Notes: generated from the letters alone by a model not told the origin. Positions 23,593 through 32,979 are shown, counted from the first letter of the stretch. The stretch: 42,916 nucleotides of DNA from JBJENW01 sp051880395 (GCA_051880395.1 JBJENW010000319.1:1-42916), one strand, 5' to 3'. Program-made: numbers and translations.

Positions 23593-25224
23593 ATGCAAAA
23601 GAAAGCAAAGAAGAAAGCAAAAAAGAAAAGAATCGGTATCAAAAGCAGAGCAGAAAGGATGCGGGAGAAAACCCAGCAGCTGCGAAAAAAAGGGGTCAGC
23701 GGCGTAAAAAATGTGATCTATGGGCGAACATTGTTTGTGATTTCTGCGTTTCTTGTGCAGTTTGTTGTGATCATCGCCGGATTCTTCTGGCTCAGTGCCT
23801 ATGGATTTATTACCTATCTGCTATTTTTGGTCATTGGCTTGAGCGTGATTCTGCATTTGTTTAATTCTAAGGGGAGTCCTGATTTTAAAATGGTTTGGAT
23901 GCTGCCGATGGTTGTATTTCCAATTTTTGGCGCATTATTATACGTTTATGTGGATATACAGCCGGAGACAAGGATCTTGTTTCACAGATTACAGAAACTG
24001 TCGGAGTATACGCAGAAGTATGTACCGGAAAATGAAAAGACACGCGAAACATTGTCCAAGGAAGATGCACAGATGGGAAATTTTGCTGGTTATATGCAAA
24101 AAAGCGCGCATTGTCCGGTCTATCAGCAGACGACGGTGAAGTATTATCCGTTGGGAGATGATCAGTTTCCGGATCTGGTAGAGGATCTGATGAATGCGAA
24201 AAAATTTATCTTTCTGGAGTTTTTTATTGTAGAAGAAGGATATATGTGGGATACGATCCGCTCCGTTTTGAAAAAGAAGGTAAAAGAAGGGGTGGAAGTG
24301 CGCGTGATGTATGACGGGATGTGTGTGTTGGCACTGCTGCCATACTATTACCCGGAGCTTTTGAAAGAGGATGGCATTAAATGCAAAATGTTTACACCGA
24401 TCAAACCGGTCTTTTCCACACACTATAATAACCGGGATCATCGTAAAATTGCAGTGATCGATGGAAAAGTGGCATATACGGGCGGAACGAATCTTGCCGA
24501 TGAATATATCAATAAGAAAGAGCGGTTTGGTCACTGGAAAGATACAGCGGTCAGGTTAAAGGGAAAAGCGGTGGAGCGGTTTACCTATATGTTTCTGGAA
24601 ATGTGGAATGTGACGGAGCAGGAACAGGAGAATTATGGCCTGTATAAGACACCGTTAGAGTATGCGGCTGCGGATGACGGATATTTTATTCCGTATGATG
24701 TCTGTCCGTACGGAGATGAACGGGTCGGAAGAAGTGTATATCTGGATATCTTAAATACGGCAAAATCGTATGTCCATATCATGACACCGTATCTGATTTT
24801 AGATCATGAAATGATCATGGCGCTGACGTATGCGGCAAAGCGCGGTGTGGATGTGCATATCATCATGCCGCATATACCGGATAAAAAATATGCGTTTTAT
24901 CTGGCAAAAACGTATTATGAGGAGTTGATCGAAGCGGGGGTAAAGATTTCGGAATATACGCCGGGCTTTGTTCATGCAAAAGTGTTTGTGGCGGATGATT
25001 GTAAAGCAGTTGTCGGAAGCATCAACTTAGATTACAGAAGTCTGTATCATCATTTCGAATGCGCCGTTTTTATGTATCAGAATTCCCAGATTCCGGTCAT
25101 CGAGCACGATTTTCAGAACACATTAAAATCGAGCCAGAATATTACGCGAAAAGATTGCAAAAATCTGCCGTTGCATGAAAAACTCATTGGAAAATTTTTG
25201 CGGATGTTTGCTGCTTTGATGTAA
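23593..25224 (+). CDS. cls: Cardiolipin synthase (phospholipase D superfamily)
   Basis: It condenses two phosphatidylglycerols into cardiolipin at the membrane. Start ATG 23593 has AGAAAGGA 10-11 bases upstream; an in-frame ATG at 23539 overlaps the previous gene and lacks a site. The 543-residue protein has a basic N-terminus (KKAKKKAKKKR), three membrane segments (~45-66, 69-89, 98-121) and two HxKxxxxD motifs: His283 in HRKIAVIDGKVAYTGGTN and His461 in HAKVFVADDCKAVVGSIN. Length and order fit bacterial Cls. It sits between the McrBC-like genes and the second JetABC set, with gaps of 34 and 21 bases, so it is probably co-transcribed with both. Confidence 0.92.
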   Translation: MQKKAKKKAKKKRIGIKSRAERMREKTQQLRKKGVSGVKNVIYGRTLFVISAFLVQFVVIIAGFFWLSAYGFITYLLFLVIGLSVILHLFNSKGSPDFKMVWMLPMVVFPIFGALLYVYVDIQPETRILFHRLQKLSEYTQKYVPENEKTRETLSKEDAQMGNFAGYMQKSAHCPVYQQTTVKYYPLGDDQFPDLVEDLMNAKKFIFLEFFIVEEGYMWDTIRSVLKKKVKEGVEVRVMYDGMCVLALLPYYYPELLKEDGIKCKMFTPIKPVFSTHYNNRDHRKIAVIDGKVAYTGGTNLADEYINKKERFGHWKDTAVRLKGKAVERFTYMFLEMWNVTEQEQENYGLYKTPLEYAAADDGYFIPYDVCPYGDERVGRSVYLDILNTAKSYVHIMTPYLILDHEMIMALTYAAKRGVDVHIIMPHIPDKKYAFYLAKTYYEELIEAGVKISEYTPGFVHAKVFVADDCKAVVGSINLDYRSLYHHFECAVFMYQNSQIPVIEHDFQNTLKSSQNITRKDCKNLPLHEKLIGKFLRMFAALM

Positions 25225-25245
25225 AAAATCATACAGGAGAAAAAA

Positions 25246-26658
25246 ATGGCACTATTTGAAGAAATTCCGGAGTGCTTTTATGCGTTATTTCGGTCTGTGA
25301 ACCGAAATACGTATATCGAAGCACTCCTTCGTATCAATGAAGAATACGAATATAATAATTATTTTTTGAGTCGACAAGCCTGTATACAGGTGTTGAACGA
25401 TTATTTTTTAAAAAAATCAATCTGGCTGCAGCCGGAGGAAGAAGAAGGAGAGCCGGATGAGACAGAGGAATCGAATGGCGTGCGGATTTTGAGCTGGCTG
25501 CTAAAACATGCATGGCTGAAAAAGACAGAGGATTATGCATCGTTGACGTCAAATATCGTTATTCCGGATTATGCATCAATCTTTATTGATGCATTTTTGC
25601 GTCTGCAGGAGGAAGAACCAGATGAGACAAATATATATATCCAGAATGTATACGCAATTCTATTTTCTGTCAAAAATGATCCGCGTGCAGATGTTGGTCT
25701 TTTAAAAACAGCCGTCGTGAACACGAAAAAGCTGAACCATGCGCTGCAGGATCTTTTGCACAATATGGACAAATTTTTCGGAAGCCTTCTGGAAAAGAAA
25801 AACTATGCGGAGCTTTTAAAAGAGCACTTAGACGGATATGTAGAAACGATCGTGCGAAAAAAATACCATATTTTAAAAACTTCGGATAATTTTTATCAAT
25901 ATAAAACAGACATTCGCCGCTGGCTTGGCGAAATGGAAGAGGACACAGCCTGGCTGCAGCGGATGAGTCGCGCTTCAGAAGGAATGTACAGCGAAGAAGA
26001 TATTGTGGATATGCTCACGCAGATCGAACGTGGATTTCTTGATATCGAGCATCGGATCACGAACATGGATCGTGAGCATACGCGTTACGTACATGCAACC
26101 GTGACAAGGCTGAATTACCTGTTAAACGGGGAAGACAGTATGCATGGGATCGTACTGCAGATATTATCGAAAATTTCGATGTCAGATAAAAAAGAGGACG
26201 AGCTGGAAAAAGTGGCAGGACTGATGAATTTGTCTGACCTGGGAGAACTTACACAGGATTCTTTGTTTAAACGGCGAAAAAGAAAACAAAATTTTGCACA
26301 GAAACTGCAGCCGGAGGAGACGATGCAGGAGTTATCCAGAGAAGAAGTGCTGCGTATGAACCGGAGTCATGCAAAGTATACGAAACGGGAAGTACAAGCG
26401 TTTGTAGAACAGAAATTTCAAGGGGATACGGCTTGCTTTAGCGCACAGGATATTCAAAGCGCAGAGGAATACGAAAAGCTGATCTTGGCGTATAATGACG
26501 CATTGAAGAAAGAAAGCCGCTATGAACTTGTGACAGATTTTCATCAGACAGAGCTATTTTCTGTGTCAGATAATGGAACCTACCGGGTGCCGGATGTTAT
26601 TTTTCGGCATCGAAAACCGAAAGAGGTGAATATACAAAATGAAGGAGAAAAAAGATGA
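25246..26658 (+). CDS. JetA-like kleisin subunit of a second SMC/Wadjet-type set
   Basis: The 470-residue protein follows CAGGAG. Its start, FEEIPECFYALFRSVNRNTYIEAL, and the segment FLSRQACIQVLNDYF form helices and a winged helix near residue 40-60 typical of Wadjet JetA-family proteins; a central coiled-coil region (~150-310, with HALQDLLHNMDKFFGSLLEKK) and a C-terminal domain follow. It overlaps the JetB-like gene by ATGA. The kleisin role (linking SMC heads) is inferred from the B and C genes behind it. It bears no obvious resemblance to the first JetA at 3259, which implies a different Wadjet type (type II-like in my judgement). Confidence 0.78.
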   Translation: MALFEEIPECFYALFRSVNRNTYIEALLRINEEYEYNNYFLSRQACIQVLNDYFLKKSIWLQPEEEEGEPDETEESNGVRILSWLLKHAWLKKTEDYASLTSNIVIPDYASIFIDAFLRLQEEEPDETNIYIQNVYAILFSVKNDPRADVGLLKTAVVNTKKLNHALQDLLHNMDKFFGSLLEKKNYAELLKEHLDGYVETIVRKKYHILKTSDNFYQYKTDIRRWLGEMEEDTAWLQRMSRASEGMYSEEDIVDMLTQIERGFLDIEHRITNMDREHTRYVHATVTRLNYLLNGEDSMHGIVLQILSKISMSDKKEDELEKVAGLMNLSDLGELTQDSLFKRRKRKQNFAQKLQPEETMQELSREEVLRMNRSHAKYTKREVQAFVEQKFQGDTACFSAQDIQSAEEYEKLILAYNDALKKESRYELVTDFHQTELFSVSDNGTYRVPDVIFRHRKPKEVNIQNEGEKR

Positions 26659-27383
26659 TCACATACTTTGAAGAACTATCCCAACAGGAGCAGCAGGAGT
26701 TGACGGAAACGATTCAGCTGTTGTTTCAGCAGACATTTCTTCTGGAACGGAAATACGATCGACGGACGAAGCGGATGCAGTTTCAAAAACAGTATCGTAT
26801 CTGCTATAAACATTTTTCTTTTTTAAAACAATATTTTGCGCTTGCAGGAATGACACTACTTGAGAACAGTCCAAGCGGTGTCATTTATCTGCGCGGAGAA
26901 AAAGTACTGGCAGAGAAATTGTCGAAACTTACGACCGTGTATTTACTGGTGTTGAAAGTGTTGTATGACGAGCAGATGGAGGCAGCGTCAAACAGTGACC
27001 AGATTCATACGACGCTCAGCGAGCTAAATGAACGTGTCGGCAGCTTTGGAATCCTGGATAATCGTCCGACAATGACGGAGATCAAACGGACGTTGTCGCT
27101 TTTGCGGCGCTATCAGATCGTGGACTTATATGAATCGTTAGAGGTTTTGCAGCCGGATAGTCGTCTGCTTATTTATCCGAGTATCAATCTGGTTTTGTAT
27201 AGTGAGGATGCACAGAACTACTTGGATGGATTGGCGGATCGCGAGGAGTACGGGCTGTTTTCGAATGAGGAGACAGAGGACGATGACTTGGAAGAGGACG
27301 ATGAAGAAGAGGAATTGGAAGAGATGCAGATAGAGGAAGAAGAGAAAGGAGCAGCAGTCGATGAAGAAACAGGAAATCAATGA
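26655..27383 (+). CDS. JetB-like (DUF4194-type) kite subunit with acidic tail
   Basis: This 242-residue protein has an N-terminal winged-helix pair (LFQQTFLLERKYDRRTK, LKQYFALAGMTLLEN and GVIYLRGE, then LTTVYLLVLKVLYDEQ and EIKRTLSLLRRYQIVDLYE), the usual layout of DUF4194/JetB proteins. Residues 204-242 form an extremely acidic tail, 23 of 39 being Asp or Glu. The gene overlaps its JetA-like neighbour by 4 bases and the JetC-like gene by 23 bases. JetB subunits dimerise and bind the kleisin. The tail could be regulatory or DNA-mimicking, but that is a guess. Confidence 0.78.
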   Translation: MITYFEELSQQEQQELTETIQLLFQQTFLLERKYDRRTKRMQFQKQYRICYKHFSFLKQYFALAGMTLLENSPSGVIYLRGEKVLAEKLSKLTTVYLLVLKVLYDEQMEAASNSDQIHTTLSELNERVGSFGILDNRPTMTEIKRTLSLLRRYQIVDLYESLEVLQPDSRLLIYPSINLVLYSEDAQNYLDGLADREEYGLFSNEETEDDDLEEDDEEEELEEMQIEEEEKGAAVDEETGNQ

Positions 27384-30300
27384 GACAACGAAGGAACGGT
27401 ATGAACTGCTGTCAAAGCTTTGTCTGAATAACTGGCATTATATCAATCATAAGGTGTTGGAGTTTCACCGTGATATCAATTTTTTTACCGGTCATTCCGG
27501 AAGCGGAAAATCGACGGTCATCGATGCACTGCAGCTTCTTTTATATGCGAATACCGATGGACGCAGTTTCTTTAACAAAGCGGCATCCGATGAATCGGAC
27601 CGAAGTTTGATCGAATATCTGCGCGGTATGACGAACATGGAAGACAACAATCGTTCCTGTTATCTGAGAAATCGGGATTTTTCCAGTACGATCGTTTTAC
27701 AGATGGACTGTTCGGATACCGGAGAGAGTCAGTGCATCGGGGTTGTCTTTGATGTAGAGACAGCAACAAACCGTATCTCCAGGCAATTTTTCTGGCACAA
27801 GGGTCCACTGCTAGAGCATCTGTATCGGACAAATGACCGGACGATGAGCATTGATGAGATAAAGCACTATCTACATCGGTATATGGAAAAAGAGGATTAT
27901 TTTTGCAGTGGGACCAATGAACGGTTTCGAAAAAATCTGTATGATGTCTATTTGGGCGGTCTGGATGCGGAAAAGTTTCCGATTCTGTTTAAACGGGCAA
28001 TTTCCTTTCGGATGGATATGAAAATCGAAGATTTTGTCAAAGAATTTATCTGTATGGAACAAGATATCCACATCGAGGATATGCAGGAGAGTGTACTGGA
28101 ATATGGTCGTATGCGAAAAAAAATTCAGGATACGAAAGAAGAACTCCTCTATCTGGAAAAAATCGAGAAGCGACAGAGTACCTGTGACGAGTTGAAACAG
28201 CAGCAGGAGGCTTGTGACTATTATATCCGGCGCCTGCAGTTGTTGGCACTTCAGACACAGATCGATGTGATGGAACAGAAAATTCAGATCAGTCTGACGG
28301 ACCGAAAACAAAAACTTGCTGCAAAGGAAGAGACGCAGCAGATGCTGCAGACACTTGAAAAGAGAAATGAAGAACTTCTGCGTCAGATTGCAGCAAGCGG
28401 ATTTGAAGAATGCCGCCAACAGTTAAATAGTGTACGAAAACTGCGCAAGCATCTTGAAAAGAGCCGGGAAAAATGGCAGGAGACGGCAAAACGTCTGACA
28501 CTCTGGGAGGGACAGATTTCATTTACCGAGCAAGAAAAAAACGATCTGCAGGCGTTTGCAGACGGCTCGATCTCAAAAGAACAGTTATGTGAACTGAAGC
28601 AGACCCTGGAGACAGCGAAACGAAAGCTGGAGGGAGAAATTGCAGAAGTCAACGGGACCATTCGTGATCTGAACAAGCAGGAGAAACTCTGTAAAGAGGA
28701 ACTTGCACCGCTCAAAGCCGGAAAGAAATCGTATCCAAAGGAACTCGAAGAGGCGCGGCAGATTCTACAGACAGCTCTTTGTGAACAGGAACAAAAACCG
28801 GTAAGAGTAGAGATTCTGGCGGATCTTTTGGATATTCAGAATGAAGAATGGCGAAATGCCATCGAGGGATATCTGGGGAATAATAAGCTGGCATTGGTGG
28901 TGGAACCTGCTTTTGCAAAACAGGCACTTTCGTTGTATCACAAAATGGATAAGAAGAAATATTTCCGGGTCGCACTGCTTGATACAGAGAATTTGATGCA
29001 GCAGAGCCCGCGTGTGCAGCAAAATGCACTGGCAGAAGAAGTGACGGCGAAGGAACCCTATGTGCAGCAGTACATTGCCTATACGTTAGGTGCGGTGATC
29101 AAATGTGATACGATGGAAGAACTTCGCAGACAGCATACCGGAATCACACGCGACTGTATGCTATATAAAGGATTTCGCCTGCAACATATGAATCCGGACC
29201 AATATACGCGCTACGCCTGTATCGGAGAAGCTGGACAGAAAAAACGGATGCAGGAATTAGAGCAGAATATTGCAGAAATTCGGGAACAGAAGAAACCACT
29301 TTCCGACCGGAAAAAAGAATACGAAACACAGCTTTCCGGGGAATTTCTTTCTATGCCGGCGGACGAGTATCTGCAGATGAAGGCGGACTGTGCGGAAGCA
29401 CAGCGACAAAAAGCGGAAGAAGAATCTTTAGAGCTGCGGTTGAAAGAAATTGCCGCGAAAGATGTTTCTGCGTGGGAAGCCGAACAAAAAGAGATTGAAG
29501 AAAAAATACAAAATAAACGGGAGGAGTTAAAAAAACAGGAACAGCAGATCTGGAGCACCGAACGCTGGATAAACGATAGCGAACAGAATCTGACACAGTT
29601 GAAACAGCAGTGGGATCAAGAGGATGATGCACTCGAAAAACAGTCCGAATTTGAAAAAGAACTCGAAGCGGTTCTTCAGGAGGAAAAGAAATGCCGTTAT
29701 GAAACGCTGGTTGTCCGTTATCAGAAAAAAATCGTACAGATTCAGGAAAAACTTGACGGAGAAACCGTGCGTCTGCGAGAGGAAAAAGCGGAGTATCTGC
29801 GTGCTTATCCGAACCGACCATTTTCGACAGAAGAAAAAGATGCACCAAGATTTGCAAAGCTGTATGAGACACTGCGCTGTGATGACCTCGAATCTTATCA
29901 AAAAGCAGCGGGAGAACAGGCAAAAACAGCTGTGGAACACTTCAAAGAGGATTTTATTTATAAAATCCGAAGTGCGATCCGTGAGGCGATGGATCGTCAG
30001 GAAGAGTTGAATCAGGTTTTGGCAAAGATGGATTTTGGTAAAGATAAATACCGGTTTGTGATTTCGAAGAATAAAGGTTTGGACGGAAAATATTACGATA
30101 TGTTTATGGACGATTCCCTGGAGGTGAATCCATCTGATCTGAATTGTGGGATGGAACATCAGATGGACTTTTTTACCATGGAACATGAGAACCAGTATGG
30201 GGATCTGATGAATGAGCTGATCAGCATTTTTATTCCGCCGGAAAATGCCGGACCGGAAGAATTAGAAGAGGCGCGCCGGAATATGGAGAAATATGCGGAT

Positions 30301-30732
30301 TACCGAACCTATCTCTCATTTGAGATGCAGCAGATCATAAAGGGGGATGAAACAATTCATATCAATCTGAGCCGTATGATCCGGAAAAATTCCGGAGGAG
30401 AAGGACAAAATCCACAGTATGTGGCACTGTTGGCCAGCTTTGCGCAGATGTATCGGATGAATCAGAATGTGAAAAGCCGTAGAAATCCCACGATTCGTCT
30501 TGTTGTTTTGGATGAAGCATTTTCAAAAATGGATGCGGAGAAAGTGGCCGGCTGTATTCGGCTGATCCGGGGGCTGGGCTTTCAGGCAATCATCTGTGCG
30601 ACAAATGATAAGATTCAAAATTATCTGGAAAATGTGGACAAAACATTTGTTTTCGCGAATCCGGACAAAAAATGTATATCTATACAGGAATTTGAACGGC
30701 GTGATTTTGCAGATTTGGAAGAAGAGGGGTAA
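27361..30732 (+). CDS. JetC-like SMC/MukB-type ATPase of the second set
   Basis: A 1123-residue SMC-like ATPase that starts inside the JetB-like gene behind AAAGGAG. Walker A GHSGSGKS is at 44-51; coiled coils span ~225-470 and ~630-860; a globular hinge lies at ~476-626 (EWRNAIEGYLGNNKLALVVEP); the signature SGGEG is at 1011-1015 and the Walker B VVLDEAF has Asp1051/Glu1052, so the ATPase site looks complete. Family members act as DNA-loop-extruding motors in Wadjet or Mks complexes. The gene that should follow in a Wadjet operon, jetD, is absent: the next gene, 112 bases on, encodes a cell-wall amidase. It may work as a condensin-like MksB, borrow JetD from the other operon, or use the McrC-like nuclease upstream. 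Confidence 0.86.
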   Translation: MKKQEINETTKERYELLSKLCLNNWHYINHKVLEFHRDINFFTGHSGSGKSTVIDALQLLLYANTDGRSFFNKAASDESDRSLIEYLRGMTNMEDNNRSCYLRNRDFSSTIVLQMDCSDTGESQCIGVVFDVETATNRISRQFFWHKGPLLEHLYRTNDRTMSIDEIKHYLHRYMEKEDYFCSGTNERFRKNLYDVYLGGLDAEKFPILFKRAISFRMDMKIEDFVKEFICMEQDIHIEDMQESVLEYGRMRKKIQDTKEELLYLEKIEKRQSTCDELKQQQEACDYYIRRLQLLALQTQIDVMEQKIQISLTDRKQKLAAKEETQQMLQTLEKRNEELLRQIAASGFEECRQQLNSVRKLRKHLEKSREKWQETAKRLTLWEGQISFTEQEKNDLQAFADGSISKEQLCELKQTLETAKRKLEGEIAEVNGTIRDLNKQEKLCKEELAPLKAGKKSYPKELEEARQILQTALCEQEQKPVRVEILADLLDIQNEEWRNAIEGYLGNNKLALVVEPAFAKQALSLYHKMDKKKYFRVALLDTENLMQQSPRVQQNALAEEVTAKEPYVQQYIAYTLGAVIKCDTMEELRRQHTGITRDCMLYKGFRLQHMNPDQYTRYACIGEAGQKKRMQELEQNIAEIREQKKPLSDRKKEYETQLSGEFLSMPADEYLQMKADCAEAQRQKAEEESLELRLKEIAAKDVSAWEAEQKEIEEKIQNKREELKKQEQQIWSTERWINDSEQNLTQLKQQWDQEDDALEKQSEFEKELEAVLQEEKKCRYETLVVRYQKKIVQIQEKLDGETVRLREEKAEYLRAYPNRPFSTEEKDAPRFAKLYETLRCDDLESYQKAAGEQAKTAVEHFKEDFIYKIRSAIREAMDRQEELNQVLAKMDFGKDKYRFVISKNKGLDGKYYDMFMDDSLEVNPSDLNCGMEHQMDFFTMEHENQYGDLMNELISIFIPPENAGPEELEEARRNMEKYADYRTYLSFEMQQIIKGDETIHINLSRMIRKNSGGEGQNPQYVALLASFAQMYRMNQNVKSRRNPTIRLVVLDEAFSKMDAEKVAGCIRLIRGLGFQAIICATNDKIQNYLENVDKTFVFANPDKKCISIQEFERRDFADLEEEG

Positions 30733-30844
30733 AGAATAAGAAAATCATAAGGAAATATTTCGTAAATCTTAAAATTTATCTGTTACACTTAAAAAGAAAA
30801 ATGAAAACGGTGTAGATAATAAGATGAAAAACGAGGGAGGAAGC

Positions 30845-32290
30845 ATGGAGAAGGAAAAAAGAACAGTGATCATGACACAGAAAAAACAGAGCAGATGGAA
30901 GAAAGGGATACTCACAGTCGGGATTGTGACGGCGTTTTTTTTGATTTTTCTGGTCGGAGCATTTGCAATCGCAAAATTTGACCGTCGATTTTCTGATGGG
31001 GCAAAAAAAATATCGGATATGGTAAAACCGAAGCCGGTCTTTCACGCATTAGATGACGTGAAAGATGCGGATGCAGTCATCACAAAGTACCAGACATACG
31101 GAACAAGTCTGAATCTGTCAGGGAGCATTCCAATGCAGCAGGATAAACAGATAAAAAAAATTGTTTTTGTGCTGCGTGATGCTTATGCAAAGGCAGATGA
31201 GCCGCCGGTTTGGAAAAAGAAACTCCGAATGGAAAAAAGTGAGGATGCGATCCGGTTTTTCTTTTCCGAGCAGATTACGGACGGATTTCAGTTAGAACAG
31301 ATGAAAAGTGGAGATTATTGTGCGCTGCTTGCAGTGATAGAGAAAGACGGAACAACGAGCTATCATTCATTTACAGACCAGTCCGGCGAAAATGGGCTGA
31401 CTTATTATACGCTGACGAAAAATCAGTCAAACCAGAAAGTGGAGTTTTGTTCTCAGACAGACAAAAAAAGCGGCCTCTCTTATTGGGGCGTGAGCAGCAA
31501 AAAAACAGTACTTCCGGATGATGTTTATGATATTGTCATTGATGCAGGACACGGTGGAACGGACTGTGGAGCAGTAAATGGGGAATATACGGAGGCAGAA
31601 TTGACGCTGGAATATGCACTGGCACTGCAGCAAAGTTTGGAACGCCAGGGATATAAGGTATGTATGACACGGGATGGCACTGAAGATCCTTCCGAAAAGA
31701 TGGCCTATACGATGTATGACCCGAAAGGTCGTGTGAACGTCACAGCCGGGTCCGGCGCAAAGTACTGCCTGTGTCTGCACTTAAACAGTAATGAGCAGAG
31801 TGTGAATATCAGCGGTGTTCAAGTGTATTGTACTGCACGCGGTAATCAGAAAATGGCAAAACGGCTGGCGGATGCAATCGTAAACGAGACAGAAACGTCT
31901 TATTCCGGCATGCAGACGTATAAGGTGGCAGACGGTGTCTATCAGCGTGCATATACCGAGGCGGAGATTGCAGAGGCTGCGCAGAATGCACAAAATGCCG
32001 GGTATGAACCATACGACATTACAACGGATACAGATTATTACTATATGATTCGCGAAACAGGGGGAGCAGTGACAAATGCTTATATTGACGGGCGCAATAC
32101 CCGATTTGGAAAAAATGAATTTTTAAAGTCAAATCAAGGCGTACAGACATGTCTTGTGGAGATGGGGTATATTTCGGAGGATGTGGATCTGCTGAATTTA
32201 TTGAACAATAAAGAGGCGTATGTGGCAGCTATGACACAAGCCGTGGTAGAGACAGCTGAGCAAGCATCAAAGGATAAAAAAAGTCAATAA
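30845..32290 (+). CDS. N-acetylmuramoyl-L-alanine amidase (Amidase_3)
   Basis: It cleaves the amide bond between muramic acid and the stem peptide. The ATG at 30845 is preferred (GGGAGGA just upstream) over 30824. The 481-residue protein has a membrane anchor at ~18-42 (ILTVGIVTAFFLIFLVGAFAI), a ~170-residue extracellular region of unknown fold and a C-terminal zinc amidase domain: VIDAGHGG with zinc ligand His236, a Glu in the YTEAELTLEY region, the second histidine in CLHLNSN, and the catalytic Glu in LVEMGYIS. It marks the return to ordinary chromosomal genes after the defence region. Confidence 0.9.
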   Translation: MEKEKRTVIMTQKKQSRWKKGILTVGIVTAFFLIFLVGAFAIAKFDRRFSDGAKKISDMVKPKPVFHALDDVKDADAVITKYQTYGTSLNLSGSIPMQQDKQIKKIVFVLRDAYAKADEPPVWKKKLRMEKSEDAIRFFFSEQITDGFQLEQMKSGDYCALLAVIEKDGTTSYHSFTDQSGENGLTYYTLTKNQSNQKVEFCSQTDKKSGLSYWGVSSKKTVLPDDVYDIVIDAGHGGTDCGAVNGEYTEAELTLEYALALQQSLERQGYKVCMTRDGTEDPSEKMAYTMYDPKGRVNVTAGSGAKYCLCLHLNSNEQSVNISGVQVYCTARGNQKMAKRLADAIVNETETSYSGMQTYKVADGVYQRAYTEAEIAEAAQNAQNAGYEPYDITTDTDYYYMIRETGGAVTNAYIDGRNTRFGKNEFLKSNQGVQTCLVEMGYISEDVDLLNLLNNKEAYVAAMTQAVVETAEQASKDKKSQ

Positions 32291-32331
32291 AAATGATCAA
32301 ATGACGGTTAAAATCTATCAAGACAATAGTA

Positions 32332-32360
32332 TTGACAAAAAATGTAGAAATTGCTAGAAT
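32332..32360 (+). promoter_or_regulatory. Sigma-A promoter for ilvN-ilvC
   Basis: A near-consensus TTGACA (32332-32337), 17-base spacer and TAGAAT (32355-32360), placed 46 bases before the ilvN start. The short leader has no T-box or leader peptide that I can see. Confidence 0.8.
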
Positions 32361-32406
32361 AGGAACTATCGCAGAGCAAGCGTTAAGAAAAGGAAGGTTT
32401 TCATAT

Positions 32407-32907
32407 ATGAGAACACAAGTACTATCTATTCTGGTTGAGAACACATCTGGTGTACTGAGCCGTGTAGCCGGTCTGTTTACAAGACGCGGATACAATATCG
32501 ACAGTTTTTCCGCAGGTGTGACAGCGGATCCCCGTTTTACGCGGATGACGATCGTAGCAAGCGGTGACGAACTGATTTTAGAACAAATTCACAAACAGTT
32601 AGAAAAGTTAGAGGACGTCATTGATATTAAGGTGTTAAAGCCGGATCAGTCTGTCTGCAGAGAATTGATCTTAGTAAAGATTCGTGCAAAAGCAGAACAA
32701 CGACAGACGATCATAACGACAGCTGAACTGTTTCGGGCAAATGTCGTGGACGTAAAAAATGATTCCCTTATGATTGAACTGACGGGAAACCGCAGCAAAT
32801 TGGATGCTTTTCTGGAACTTGTAAAAGATTATGAGATTTTAGAACTGGCACGTACAGGACTTACTGGTTTAAGTCGCGGTTCCGCAGATGTGAAAATGTA
32901 TGATTAA
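32407..32907 (+). CDS. ilvN: Acetolactate synthase small (regulatory) subunit
   Basis: It binds valine and controls the acetolactate synthase large subunit in branched-chain amino acid synthesis. The ATG at 32407 has AAGGAAGG upstream and removes a non-conserved 25-residue extension. The 166-residue protein carries an N-terminal ACT domain (LSILVENTSGVLSRVAGLFTR, GYNIDSFSAG) and the usual C-terminal domain (RELILVKIRAKAEQRQTI, GLTGLSRG). Normal length. The catalytic partner ilvB is not next to it, which is unusual; it directly precedes ilvC. Confidence 0.93.
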   Translation: MRTQVLSILVENTSGVLSRVAGLFTRRGYNIDSFSAGVTADPRFTRMTIVASGDELILEQIHKQLEKLEDVIDIKVLKPDQSVCRELILVKIRAKAEQRQTIITTAELFRANVVDVKNDSLMIELTGNRSKLDAFLELVKDYEILELARTGLTGLSRGSADVKMYD

Positions 32908-32979
32908 AAGATGCAAAGCAACTTGCCGCTTTATGAAAAGCGGTGGCTACAATATAAATTATCTAGGAGGATAAGGAAA

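Noticed and set aside
25246..30732. The second JetABC set as a chromosomal MukBEF or MksBEF condensin only
   Set aside because: Cannot be excluded, but its place in a run with nuclease genes made me keep it as a defence candidate; left as an alternative in the findings.
32361..32406. T-box or leader-peptide attenuator before ilvN
   Set aside because: Only ~46 bases separate the -10 box from the start codon; no T-box sequence, run of branched-chain codons or terminator hairpin is present.
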